Part shown: one piece after another, positions 41,843 to 50,570 of the stretch | Layout of the letters: the number at the start of each line of letters is the position of its first letter | Position numbering within the stretch: the first letter of the stretch is position 1 | Assembly (NCBI GenBank): GCA_019075905.1 | Contig: JAGXAM010000006.1 | Span: 1-64,000 of the forward strand | Origin: Hyphomicrobiales bacterium | GTDB lineage: Bacteria > Pseudomonadota > Alphaproteobacteria > Rhizobiales > Beijerinckiaceae | Length of the DNA stretch: 64,000 nucleotides | Direction: 5' to 3' | Notes under the pieces: model-generated | Seen by the model: the letters and a program-made list of their open reading frames with translations, nothing else | Databases searched by the model: none | What the model was told of the DNA's origin: nothing | Program-made: the position numbers and the translations under genes

Positions 41843-42448
41843 TCATGCGCGACGGATCGTGCGCAGATGTTTATACGCATTGATGATCTCGCGCAATTTG
41901 TCCTCGCTGGAGCGGTCGCCGCCATTGGCGTCGGGATGCAGGCGCTTCACCAGATCCTTGTAGCGCTGCCGGACGCTGGCCGGGTCGGCATGCTCGTCGA
42001 GCCCCAGCGCATTCAGCGCCCGCAGGGTCGGACGCGCCACCTGGGCCCGGGCGGGCGCAGCGCGGCTGGCGCTCTTTTGTGCAAAGCGGCTGCGAAACAG
42101 CCCGAGAATATCCTCCTCCATCGCCGCCTGGTCGGCGCGATGGGTGCCGGCCCGGTGATGCGTGCCCATGCCCCAGGTCGGGCGATGGCCGGTGATCGCA
42201 TCCTTCTGGAACCGCGCCACTGCCTCGTCGCTCATGCCGGCGAAGTAATTGTACTGGGCATTATAGGCGCGCACATGGTCGATGCAGAAGCAATAATAGC
42301 GCCCCTCTTGGCCACGGCCCATCGGCGCCCGGAACTCGCCGGCCTTTGTGCAACCCTCATGGTCGCAAGGTGTCGCATCGGGGCTGGCGGCGGCGTCAGG
42401 CTCGGTATGGATGCGAATGCGCTCAAAAAGGTCGGAATTGAAATTCAT
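41843..42448 (-). CDS. J-domain protein of the cobS neighbourhood
   Basis: A 201-aa co-chaperone-like protein. The C-terminal J domain (about 140-200) ALNALGLDEHADPASVRQRY then LVKRLHPDANGGDR contains the HPD tripeptide that stimulates DnaK. The N-terminal part has a CDHEGC...YYCFCIDHV cysteine pattern (about 28-60) that could hold zinc, then FAGMSDEAVARFQKDAITGH. This protein is typically encoded between bolA and cobS in alphaproteobacteria. ATG 42448 begins MNFNSDLFERIRI; the longer frame overlaps bolA. Confidence 0.9.
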   Translation of the reverse strand: MNFNSDLFERIRIHTEPDAAASPDATPCDHEGCTKAGEFRAPMGRGQEGRYYCFCIDHVRAYNAQYNYFAGMSDEAVARFQKDAITGHRPTWGMGTHHRAGTHRADQAAMEEDILGLFRSRFAQKSASRAAPARAQVARPTLRALNALGLDEHADPASVRQRYKDLVKRLHPDANGGDRSSEDKLREIINAYKHLRTIRRA

Positions 42449-42537
42449 GGTCTGCCGAGTGTAAGGAGGAGCGGCCCGCTTCACAAGCCCGGCGCCCAAA
42501 AAGATAAGTGCCGCCTGACTCTTGACGAGACCAACCC

Positions 42538-42801
42538 ATGTCGCGACGTGACCGAATCGAACAGGCCCTGACGGCCGCACTTCACCCCGCCACGCTGGAC
42601 GTGCGCGACGAATCGCACCTGCATGTCGGCCATGCCGGCGCCCGCCCCGGCGGCGAAACCCATTATCGCATCATCATCAGCGCCAGGGCCTTTCAGGGCA
42701 CGACGCTGGTCGCCCGCCACCGCCTCGTCAATGAAGCGCTGCGCGATGAATTTGCCACCGGCCTGCATGCCCTGGCTATTGCGGCGACCCCTGCAAATTA
42801 G
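42538..42801 (+). CDS. BolA family protein
   Basis: An 87-aa protein with the BolA fold, an alpha/beta class II KH-like domain. DRIEQALTAALHPATLDVRD, ESHLHVGHAGARPGGETHYR and the RHRLVNEALRDEFATGLHAL block, containing the family-invariant HR(L/M)V and C-terminal LHAL, are all present. BolA proteins pair with monothiol glutaredoxins in iron homeostasis and Fe-S delivery. It is divergent from the J-domain gene, with starts 89 bases apart, and its end overlaps a secreted-protein gene on the other strand by 26 bases. Confidence 0.93.
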   Translation: MSRRDRIEQALTAALHPATLDVRDESHLHVGHAGARPGGETHYRIIISARAFQGTTLVARHRLVNEALRDEFATGLHALAIAATPAN

Positions 42802-43108
42802 GCGCCCCAGCCTTGCAATCATGCCGGTGCGCCACCTCGCACCGGAACCGGTCAATGGCGTCATTGGCCCGCTGGACATGGCGCTCGACCTCGGCATTGG
42901 TGCAGGCGCGCCACTGGAACAGCGCCGCGACCTCGCGTTCAATCGCGCTTTTGCAAGCCCGAACCTGCGCGCCCGAGCGCCGCGACGGATCAGCCTGCAG
43001 GCAGGCGGGAACCGGCGGTGCCACGCAGGGCATGCGCATATGCGGCGCCACCCCGCCTGAAAGATGCGGCGAGAGGAGCGACGCCGCAACAACAAGCACA
43101 AGCTTCAT
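42776..43108 (-). CDS. Small exported cysteine-rich protein
   Basis: A 110-aa protein. The N-terminus MKLVLVVAASLLSPHLSGGV is a signal peptide. The mature part has six cysteines in MPCVAPPVPACLQADPSRRS, VRACKSAIEREVAALFQWRA, CTNAEVER and DRFRCEVAHRHDC, probably making disulfides in the periplasm. The pattern of 'DPS..., AC...E.E.., C...E...', ending in 'RFKC', recalls a small alphaproteobacterial family of unknown function. The gene tail overlaps bolA on the opposite strand. Confidence 0.65.
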   Translation of the reverse strand: MKLVLVVAASLLSPHLSGGVAPHMRMPCVAPPVPACLQADPSRRSGAQVRACKSAIEREVAALFQWRACTNAEVERHVQRANDAIDRFRCEVAHRHDCKAGAPNLQGSPQ

Positions 43109-43157
43109 TCACAACAATCCGGCCGCGCCAACCCTGCCATGGCCCCCTTCGGGCATC

Positions 43158-43727
43158 TCACGGGTCGAGTTCAGTATCCCAGTAAAGATAATCCATCCAG
43201 CTGTCGTGCAGATAATTGGGCGGAAACAGCCTGCCATTCTGGTGCAGGTCATTGACGCTCGGCTGAAACGGCTTTTGCGCCGGAAACATCTGCACTTCGG
43301 CCGGCAGCCGGTCACTCTTGCGCAGGTTGCAGGCCGAACAGGCCGCCACCACATTTTCCCAGATGGTCGTGCCGCCCTTGGAGCGCGGCGTCACATGGTC
43401 AAAGGTCAGATCGTGATGATCGCCGCAATATTGGCAAGTGAAGCGATCGCGCAGGAACACATTGAAACGCGTAAAGGCCGGATGGCGCGCCGGCTTGATA
43501 TAGGTCTTCAGTGACACCACGGACGGCAGCGCCATCTCGAAGGATGGGCTCTTCACCACGCGCTCGTAATTGGAGACGATGTTGACGCGGTCGAGGAACA
43601 CCGCCTTGATCGCATCCTGCCATGACCACAGCGACAGCGGATAATAACTCAGGGGTCGAAAATCAGCATTCAAGACCAGGGCCGGACAGGCCTCCGGGGA
43701 AACGTGCGGGGCGTAGTGAATGGTCAC
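43158..43727 (-). CDS. HNH endonuclease family protein
   Basis: A 189-aa protein. The HNH fold is in the second half: RFNVFLRDRFTCQYCGDHHD (first CxxC), LTFDHVTPRSKGGTTIWENV (the DH...N of the active site), and AACSACNLRKSDR (second CxxC), with about residues 90-145 in all. The N-terminal part has ALVLNADFRPLSYYPLSLWS typical of the widely conserved free-standing chromosomal HNH proteins. It is not next to phage genes. Its cellular role is unknown; the nuclease activity is inferred from the intact motif. Confidence 0.9.
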   Translation of the reverse strand: MTIHYAPHVSPEACPALVLNADFRPLSYYPLSLWSWQDAIKAVFLDRVNIVSNYERVVKSPSFEMALPSVVSLKTYIKPARHPAFTRFNVFLRDRFTCQYCGDHHDLTFDHVTPRSKGGTTIWENVVAACSACNLRKSDRLPAEVQMFPAQKPFQPSVNDLHQNGRLFPPNYLHDSWMDYLYWDTELDP

Positions 43728-43892
43728 AACGAAACCTCACAAGCTGCGAGGGTGCAGATGCCAGCTCCCTTCATGCTTCCCTTATTTATAGTGAAGATGA
43801 CGGGCTTGTGAAGGGCTTGCGGCAAAAAGCGCAATAAAGCCGGAAAACACCCTGGAAAACACCTGCGCCAAAGCGTCGCCGGCCAGCAAGCC

Positions 43893-44543
43893 TCAAGCAG
43901 AAACCTCGGCCAGCAGCGCCGCCACTTTCAGTTCCACTGCCGCAGCGCTGCGAGCGATGCGCAAGCGCTCGGCGGCGATAATCGCCTGAAGCTGGCGGAA
44001 GGTCGCGTCAATATCTTCATTGACCAGCACATAATCATAATCGCGCCAGCGCTGCATTTCCTGGCGGGCATTGGCGAGACGAGTGGCGATCACTGCCGGC
44101 GAATCTTCGGCGCGCCGTTGCAGCCTCGCCTTGAGCTCGCTCATGGATGGCGGCAGCAGGAAAATCGTCACCACATCCTTGCCGGCCCGGCGCTTGACCT
44201 GCTGCGTGCCCTGATAATCAATGTCGAACAGAACATCGTGGCCGAGACTGAGTTCCTTTTCGACCAGCGAGCGCGGTGTGCCGTAAAAATTGTCATGCAC
44301 CTGCGCCCATTCCAGCAGGTCCCCGGCCGCCGCCATGGCATCGAATCGCGCCTTGTCGATGAAATGATAATGCACGCCATCGGCCTCGCTGGGCCGGCGC
44401 GCCCTTGTGGTCACTGAGACTGACAGCGTCAGGTGGAGCGAGCGGTCCTGCAGCAACATGCGGGACAGCGTAGTCTTGCCGGTGCCGGAGGGCGACGACA
44501 AGATCAGCATGAGCCCGCGCCGCGCCAGGGGAGTGCCGCTCAC
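43893..44543 (-). CDS. gmk: Guanylate kinase
   Basis: A 216-aa kinase that makes GDP from GMP and ATP. The P-loop is LILSSPSGTGKTTLSRMLLQ (about 13-32). The GMP-binding region contains SVSVTTRARRPSEADGVHYH and DLLEWAQVHDNFYGTPRSLV. The lid contains LLPPSMSELKARLQRRAEDS. The length is typical. The adenine deaminase gene follows on the same strand only further upstream (44632), so gmk may be its downstream partner in a purine-salvage transcript. Confidence 0.96.
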   Translation of the reverse strand: MSGTPLARRGLMLILSSPSGTGKTTLSRMLLQDRSLHLTLSVSVTTRARRPSEADGVHYHFIDKARFDAMAAAGDLLEWAQVHDNFYGTPRSLVEKELSLGHDVLFDIDYQGTQQVKRRAGKDVVTIFLLPPSMSELKARLQRRAEDSPAVIATRLANARQEMQRWRDYDYVLVNEDIDATFRQLQAIIAAERLRIARSAAAVELKVAALLAEVSA

Positions 44544-44631
44544 AACTTCTGCTCCGGTCTGCGCACGTCCTGCCTGTATTTGCGAATCATGGTCGCCCCA
44601 CCCTGCCCATGCGCCGGCTCAGGCGCAAGCT

Positions 44632-46347
44632 TCAATCCTGCACAAGCTCAAAGCGATCCACATCGACCACGCCCATATCGGTGATTTTCAGATGCGGAAT
44701 CACCGGCAGCGGCAAAAATGCCACCTGCAGGAACGGTTCTGCGAGCGTGCAGCCGAGCCCGCGCGCCGCCGCCCGCAGCGCTAGCAAGCCATCATGCACC
44801 GCCTCGAACGGTTGCAGGCTCATCAGCCCGGCGACCGGCAGCGCCAGTTCGGCGATCACCTCGCCGCCGCGCACCACCGCAAAGCCACCCTCGATCTCGC
44901 CGAGCCGGTTGACGGCAATGGCCATATCCTCGTCATCAACGCCGACGACGCAGATATTGTGCGAATCATGGCCGACCGACGAGGCGATGGCCCCCGCCTG
45001 CAGGCCAAAGCCATGCACGAAACCAACGCCGATATTGCGGTTGATGCCGTGGCGCGCCACCACCGCAACCTTGAGCGCATCCTGCGCCAGATCGGCGCTG
45101 CGCACGCCCTCGGCAAATGGCAGGCTAATGGTCAGATGTTCGGTGATGATCTTGCCGGCCATCACACCGATCACCGCCGTGGTCGGCCCCTGCCCGCGCG
45201 CAATAAGATCAGCGGCACTGATGCGCGGCGCCCTGATCGAATTGCGCCCGACCGGCGCAACCGTGCGGCGCGAGGCCAGCAAGGCCTCATCGACCATGCG
45301 CCCGGCGCTCATGACCCTTGCAACCCGGCAATCTGCCAGATCATCAAGCACGGCAATATCCGCCCGGTAGCCCGGTGCGATCAGCCCGCGATCCCGCAGC
45401 CCGAAGGCCCGCGCCGCCGAAATCGAAGCCATGCGATAGGCCGCCAGCACCGGCGCGCCGCGCTTGATGGCGGTGCGAATCAAGTGATCAATATGGCCTT
45501 CCTCGGCAATATCGAGCGGGTTGCGGTCATCGGTGCAAAACGCCATGAACGGCGCCGTCACATCCGAAATCACCGGCGCCAGCGCCGCCAGATCTTTCGA
45601 GACCGAGCCCTCGCGCACCAGAATGGCCATGCCCTTGGCCAGCTTCTCCAGCGCTTCGGCCGCGCTCGTGGTCTCGTGATCGGTGCTGATGGCGGCGCTC
45701 AGATAGGCATTGAGCCTCTGCCCGGTCAGCAGCGGCGCATGGCCGTCGATATGACCGTCCTGGAAGGCCGCCAGCTTGTCGAGCACATAGGCATCGCGCG
45801 CCAGCACGCCAGGGAAATTCATGAATTCGGCCAGACCCAGCACCTGCCGGTGTTCGGCGAGCCGCTTGAGATCGCCCGCTTCGAGACGCGCCCCCGAAGT
45901 TTCGAGATGGGTCGCCGGCACGCAGCTTGGCAGCATGACCCTGAGATCCATGATCATGTTCATCGACGAGGACAGAAAATACTGGATCCCCGCCTCGCCG
46001 AGCACATTGGCGATTTCATGGGGGTCGCAAATCGCCGTCGTCACCCCGTGCGGCAGCACGCAGCGCTCGAATTCCTGCGGCGTCACCAGCGATGATTCAA
46101 CATGCAGGTGCGCATCGATGAAGCCCGGCACCAGCACCTTGCCGCTGACATCGATTTCGAGCGTGCCGGCATAACTGGCGTCGACGCCGACGATTCTGGC
46201 CCCGCACATCGCCACATCGCTCGGGCGCAGCGCCCCGGTCACGAGATCATAGACCTGCCCGCCCTTGAGAACGACATCGGCAGGGGCGTCCCCGGCGCCC
46301 TGGGCAATGGCCTCGGCCAGGTGTTGCGGATAGGAAAATCTGGTCAT
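44632..46347 (-). CDS. ade: Adenine deaminase
   Basis: A 571-aa metal-dependent amidohydrolase that turns adenine into hypoxanthine and ammonia. The metal motif is [20 protein letters not shown] (about 74-93), then [20 protein letters not shown]. The active-site sequences DGHAPLLTG and STDHETT are present, as is the C-terminal [19 protein letters not shown] block specific to Ade. The length is as expected. It lies upstream of gmk in the same direction. Confidence 0.95.
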   Translation of the reverse strand: MTRFSYPQHLAEAIAQGAGDAPADVVLKGGQVYDLVTGALRPSDVAMCGARIVGVDASYAGTLEIDVSGKVLVPGFIDAHLHVESSLVTPQEFERCVLPHGVTTAICDPHEIANVLGEAGIQYFLSSSMNMIMDLRVMLPSCVPATHLETSGARLEAGDLKRLAEHRQVLGLAEFMNFPGVLARDAYVLDKLAAFQDGHIDGHAPLLTGQRLNAYLSAAISTDHETTSAAEALEKLAKGMAILVREGSVSKDLAALAPVISDVTAPFMAFCTDDRNPLDIAEEGHIDHLIRTAIKRGAPVLAAYRMASISAARAFGLRDRGLIAPGYRADIAVLDDLADCRVARVMSAGRMVDEALLASRRTVAPVGRNSIRAPRISAADLIARGQGPTTAVIGVMAGKIITEHLTISLPFAEGVRSADLAQDALKVAVVARHGINRNIGVGFVHGFGLQAGAIASSVGHDSHNICVVGVDDEDMAIAVNRLGEIEGGFAVVRGGEVIAELALPVAGLMSLQPFEAVHDGLLALRAAARGLGCTLAEPFLQVAFLPLPVIPHLKITDMGVVDVDRFELVQD

Positions 46348-46496
46348 GGCAAGAAGCTCTGCTCCGCGCTTTCAGCCATGCCAGACTAGCACACAATGGC
46401 CCGCAAGCGCGAGGCAATGCGCGCCAGGGTGAAACAATGCTTGCTCAGGCCGCATAAAGGCGGGTGGCAGAGGCGGCGCCGCGCCGCCCCATGACC

Positions 46497-47642
46497 TCAG
46501 CCGAGGGTCTCGTCTTCGAGCAGGTTTGGCCCTCTGGCGAGTTCGGCAAGGTGATGGTCGCCATCGCCCCATTGCACATCAATCATCTTGAGGCGCTTGA
46601 AATAATGCCCGGCGGCATATTCCATGGTCATGCCGATGCCGCCATGCAACTGGATCGCCTCCTCGCCGACGAATTTGCCAGAACGGGCCACCTGCACTTT
46701 GGCCGCCGCAACGGTGCGATGCCGGCGGGCGGCATCCTTCTCATCAATCGCAAACATCGCCACCAGCGCCAGACTGCGGGCCTGCTCCAGCGCCACCAGC
46801 ATATCCACTGCCCGGTGCTGCAGCACCTGGAAGGCGCCGATGGGCAGGCCGAACTGCTTGCGGATTTTCAGGTAATCCACCGTCATGGCGTGCAGGGCGC
46901 TCATGGCGCCAACCGCTTCCACGCAAATGCACGCCATGCCGAAATCTATTGCTTTAGCGATAGTTGCATAGGCTTCCGGATTCAGGACATGAGCCGGAGT
47001 CTCATGGAAATTGAGCTCGGCCGCACGCTGGCCGTCCTGGGTCGCATAGCCCCGGCGCCTGAGACCGGCAGCATCGCCCTCAACGAGATAAAGCCCGATG
47101 CCGTGATGCGATCCCGGCGTGCCGGCATGGCGGGCGCTGACGATGATATGCGTGGCGCTGTCGCCATGCAGCACCAGCGTCTTGGCGCCGTTCAGCACCA
47201 CCTTGCCGCCTTCGGTTCTAGCCGAAGTGGTGACATGGGCACCATCGAGCGGGGCCTCGGCCTCCATGAAAGCTACGGCCAGCCGCGCCGTGCCGCCCAC
47301 CATCGCCGCCTCAAGCTGGCTGATCTGCGCGCTGGCAGGGCACTGGCGCAGCAGGAATCCGCCAAGCAGCGCCGAGACGAACAGCGGCTCGACCAGCAAG
47401 GCCTCGCCCATCGCCTCCATCGCCACCATCGCCTCGACCTGGCCGCCGTTGAAGCCGCCCGCCGCTTCCGGCGCCAGCAGGCCGGTAAAGCCCAGCTCCG
47501 CCAGTTGCTTCCAGACATCCTGGCTCCAGCCGCCGGCCATGGCCATGGCCTGCTTGCGCTGCTCGAAGCTGTAATTATCCTTGAAAAACCGCACCAGCGT
47601 GTCTTTCAGCAAGCGCTGGTCTTCGTTCAGGTCAAAATCCAC
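46497..47642 (-). CDS. Acyl-CoA dehydrogenase, small subunit (PimD-like), GTG start
   Basis: A 381-aa flavoprotein of the acyl-CoA dehydrogenase family. The N-terminal helical domain contains KQLAELGFTGLLAPEAAGGF. The C-terminal domain contains RKQFGLPIGAFQVLQHRAVD and the FAD-proximal EEAIQLHGGIGMTMEYAAGH. Start GTG 47642 (VDFDLNEDQRLLKD) has GGGGGAGG six bases upstream; the longer frame from 47774 lies inside the partner gene. It forms a pair with the gene at 47677, as PimC and PimD do in Rhodopseudomonas pimeloyl-CoA degradation. The natural substrate is inferred only from this pairing. Confidence 0.88.
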   Translation of the reverse strand: MDFDLNEDQRLLKDTLVRFFKDNYSFEQRKQAMAMAGGWSQDVWKQLAELGFTGLLAPEAAGGFNGGQVEAMVAMEAMGEALLVEPLFVSALLGGFLLRQCPASAQISQLEAAMVGGTARLAVAFMEAEAPLDGAHVTTSARTEGGKVVLNGAKTLVLHGDSATHIIVSARHAGTPGSHHGIGLYLVEGDAAGLRRRGYATQDGQRAAELNFHETPAHVLNPEAYATIAKAIDFGMACICVEAVGAMSALHAMTVDYLKIRKQFGLPIGAFQVLQHRAVDMLVALEQARSLALVAMFAIDEKDAARRHRTVAAAKVQVARSGKFVGEEAIQLHGGIGMTMEYAAGHYFKRLKMIDVQWGDGDHHLAELARGPNLLEDETLG

Positions 47643-47676
47643 AACAAACCTCCCCCTTGCGCCCGATGATCCGCCT

Positions 47677-48885
47677 TCAGAACCCGAGAATGGCCTTGGC
47701 GATGATATTGCGCTGGATTTCGTTTGAACCGCCGTAAATCGACACTTTGCGGTAGTTGAAATAGACTGGCGCACTGGTTGCCGCCCATTCAGGGCCTATC
47801 GGGCCGAGATTGTCACCGCTCTGGTCGCTTTTGCCGACCGCCGCATAGGGCCCGGCCAGCGCCACTGCCAGATCAGTCGCGGTCTGCTGCAGTTGCGAGC
47901 CCTTGATTTTCAGGATCGATGACGCCGGATCGGGCTTGCCGTGGCGTGCGCCCGAGCGCGCCAGCACCCGCCATTGCGTGACTTCCAGCGCCTTGAGGTC
48001 GATCTCGGCTTCGGTCAGGCGCTCCATGAACCGGCGATTCTCGCTCATCGGCGCAGCGCCGATCTGGCTGGTTTGCGCCAGCGCCCGTATGCGCCGCAGC
48101 TTTTCCTTGGTGGCCCCGACCCGGGCAATGCCGTTGCGCTCGTTGCCAAGCAGGAACTTGGCATAATCCCAGCCCTTGTTGAGCTGCCCCACTAGATTTT
48201 CCGCCGGCACCCGCACGTCATCGAAGAACACTTCATTGACCTCGACCCCGCCATCGATGGTCTGGATCGGCCGCACGGTGATGCCCTTGGTTTTCATGTC
48301 GATGAGCAGGAAGGAAATGCCCTCCTGCCTCTTGCCGCCTGGCTTCAGGCTGTCCGGGTCCGTGCGCACGAGGCAGAAAATCCAGTCGGCATATTGCGCC
48401 ATCGTCGTCCAGGTTTTCTGGCCATTGACGATGAATTCATCGCCCTCGCGCCGCGCCGCGGTCTTCAGTGAGGCGAGGTCTGATCCGGCGCCCGGCTCGG
48501 AAAAGCCCTGACACCACCAGTCATCGAGCCTTGCTATGCGCGGAAGATATTTTTCCTGCTGCTCCTTCGAGCCGAATGTATAGAGCACCGGGCCGAGCAT
48601 GTTGACGCCGAAAGGCAGCATCTGCGGGGCCCCGGCGGCTTGCGATTCATCATCGAAAATCGCCAGTTCCACCGGCGACCAGCCGGTGCCGCCGAGCGCC
48701 TTTGGCCATTGCGGCGTCGCCCAGCCCTTGGCATGCATCACCCGCGTCCAATCCACCATGTCCTGATATTCCGGATAACCGCCCTTGATCACCTTCTGGC
48801 GGACACGGTCAGGCAGATTGTCCTTGAAAAACTGCCTTACCTCGGCGCGAAAGGCGCGCTGCTGCGGGTCAAGGTGCAAGTCCAT
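47677..48885 (-). CDS. Acyl-CoA dehydrogenase, large subunit (PimC-like)
   Basis: A 402-aa flavoprotein. Family blocks are GWATPQWPKALGGTGWSPVE, WWCQGFSEPGAGSDLASLKT (FAD/substrate), GDEFIVNGQKTWTTMAQYAD, and the C-terminal KVSIYGGSNEIQRNIIAKAI. It would introduce a double bond in an acyl-CoA, possibly a dicarboxylyl-CoA as in PimC; the substrate is not proven. ATG 48885 has GGAG six bases upstream, so MERP before it is not part of the protein. The partner subunit follows 34 bases later. glmU precedes it by 48 bases, so it may share that transcript. Confidence 0.9.
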   Translation of the reverse strand: MDLHLDPQQRAFRAEVRQFFKDNLPDRVRQKVIKGGYPEYQDMVDWTRVMHAKGWATPQWPKALGGTGWSPVELAIFDDESQAAGAPQMLPFGVNMLGPVLYTFGSKEQQEKYLPRIARLDDWWCQGFSEPGAGSDLASLKTAARREGDEFIVNGQKTWTTMAQYADWIFCLVRTDPDSLKPGGKRQEGISFLLIDMKTKGITVRPIQTIDGGVEVNEVFFDDVRVPAENLVGQLNKGWDYAKFLLGNERNGIARVGATKEKLRRIRALAQTSQIGAAPMSENRRFMERLTEAEIDLKALEVTQWRVLARSGARHGKPDPASSILKIKGSQLQQTATDLAVALAGPYAAVGKSDQSGDNLGPIGPEWAATSAPVYFNYRKVSIYGGSNEIQRNIIAKAILGF

Positions 48886-48933
48886 GGGTCGCTCCACGGT
48901 TACGGGGTCGCGCCCCGGTTTCGATCTAAACGA

Positions 48934-50319
48934 TTATGACCGCCCTTTGGCCTTCATGGCAAGACGCCGCGCGCGAAAACTTTGCGCCCAACCCGGTTTT
49001 TCAAGCTGCTGGCTGCGCTCCAGCGCCAAGGCATCGGCGCCCACATCCCGGGTGATCACCGAGCCCGACCCGACATAGGCCCCGGCGCCAATCGTCACCG
49101 GTGCCACCAGCGCCGAATTCGAGCCGACAAACGCCCCTGCCCCGACCGTGGTGCGGTATTTCAGAAAGCCGTCGTAATTGCAGGTAATGACCCCGGCACC
49201 GATATTGGCATCAGCACCGATATCGGCATCGCCAATATAGCTCAAATGGCTGACCTTGGCCCCGGCACCGATCCGCGCTGCCTTGACCTCGACAAAATTG
49301 CCGACCTTGGCACCCTTTTCCAGCACCGCTCCCGGTCGCAACCGCGCAAACGGCCCGACATGAACCCCGGCGCCGATCTTCACGCCTTCAAGGTTCGACG
49401 AGGCATGAATGATCGCCCCGCCCTCGATGCTGACCCCCGGCCCGATATAGACTTGCGGCTCGATGATGACGTCAGCACCGATCTTGCTGTCGAAGGACAA
49501 ATGCACGCTTGGCGGGTCCACCAGCGTCGCCCCGGCCAGCATGGCGGCACGGCGCAGGCGCTCCTGCATCAGCGCCTCGGCCTCGGCGAGCTGCACCCGG
49601 TCGTTGACACCCTTCACCTCCGCTTCACCGGCGAGTTCGACCGCGCAGGAAAGCCCGCGGGCAACGGCGATTTCCACCGCATCGGTCAGGTAGAACTCGC
49701 CCTGCGAATTGGCATTGCCGATGGCATCGAGCAAGGACAGGATCACCGCGCCATCAAAGGCCATGAGGCCGGAATTGCACAAGCTCACCGCCCGCTCCGC
49801 CGCCGTGGCATCGCGCTCCTCGCGAATGGCGACGAGCTGATCATCCTTCTGCAGCAGGCGGCCGTAGCCGGTCGGGTCGGCGGCATGAAAACCAAGAACC
49901 ACCAGGGCCGCGCCCTGGGCGCGCCGTGCCTGCAGCCGGGACAGGGTTTCCGGCAGAATCAGCGGCATGTCGCCATAGGCGATGATGACATCGCCCCGGG
50001 CCGCCTCGATAGCCGCGCGCGCCGCCAGCACCGCATGGGCGGTGCCACGCCGCTCGGCCTGCGTGAAGATCCGGGCGCCCGGGCGGCTGGCCTGCGCCGC
50101 GGCCGCGACATCGCCGCGATCCGGCCCGACGATCACGGCGACGTCGTCATCGCGCCCGCGCGGCGCCGCATCGAGCACATGCGCCAGCATCGCCCGCCCG
50201 GCGACATGATGAAGCACTTTGGGCAAGGCCGAACGCATGCGCTTGCCCTCGCCTGCCGCCAGCACCAGCGTCAGGCAGGGGCGCGTGGCCGCTGCCGGTG
50301 CATCGTTATTGCCCATCAT
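48934..50319 (-). CDS. glmU: Bifunctional UDP-GlcNAc pyrophosphorylase / glucosamine-1-phosphate acetyltransferase
   Basis: A 461-aa enzyme that makes UDP-N-acetylglucosamine for peptidoglycan and lipopolysaccharide. The N-terminal uridylyltransferase half has [20 protein letters not shown] (about 16-35) and [11 protein letters not shown]. The C-terminal half is a left-handed beta-helix of hexapeptide repeats (about 255-440), with [20 protein letters not shown] and [20 protein letters not shown], the acetyl-CoA/active-site region. The start may be ATG 50319 or 50316 (GGAG 4 or 7 bases upstream). glmS, often adjacent, does not follow. Confidence 0.96.
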   Translation of the reverse strand: MMGNNDAPAAATRPCLTLVLAAGEGKRMRSALPKVLHHVAGRAMLAHVLDAAPRGRDDDVAVIVGPDRGDVAAAAQASRPGARIFTQAERRGTAHAVLAARAAIEAARGDVIIAYGDMPLILPETLSRLQARRAQGAALVVLGFHAADPTGYGRLLQKDDQLVAIREERDATAAERAVSLCNSGLMAFDGAVILSLLDAIGNANSQGEFYLTDAVEIAVARGLSCAVELAGEAEVKGVNDRVQLAEAEALMQERLRRAAMLAGATLVDPPSVHLSFDSKIGADVIIEPQVYIGPGVSIEGGAIIHASSNLEGVKIGAGVHVGPFARLRPGAVLEKGAKVGNFVEVKAARIGAGAKVSHLSYIGDADIGADANIGAGVITCNYDGFLKYRTTVGAGAFVGSNSALVAPVTIGAGAYVGSGSVITRDVGADALALERSQQLEKPGWAQSFRARRLAMKAKGRS

Positions 50320-50570
50320 GAATCTCCATAAATCCGTCGTCTTTGCCCCTTAGCGCAAAGCATCATGACACACAGTAAATATTCCGCCGCCTCACCCGGG
50401 CCCGCAATTTCGCCTGCGCCCTCGTGCCGCGCAAGCCATGGCACAGTCGCGCCTGCGCCCGCCGCATGCTAGCAGGCAGCTTCATGCAGGGCAGGCCTCT
50501 TGACTTGGCTTCGTCCTTGCAAGGGTATGCGCCGCACAGGGCATGAATAAATTCAAGGGAATCAACCGGA

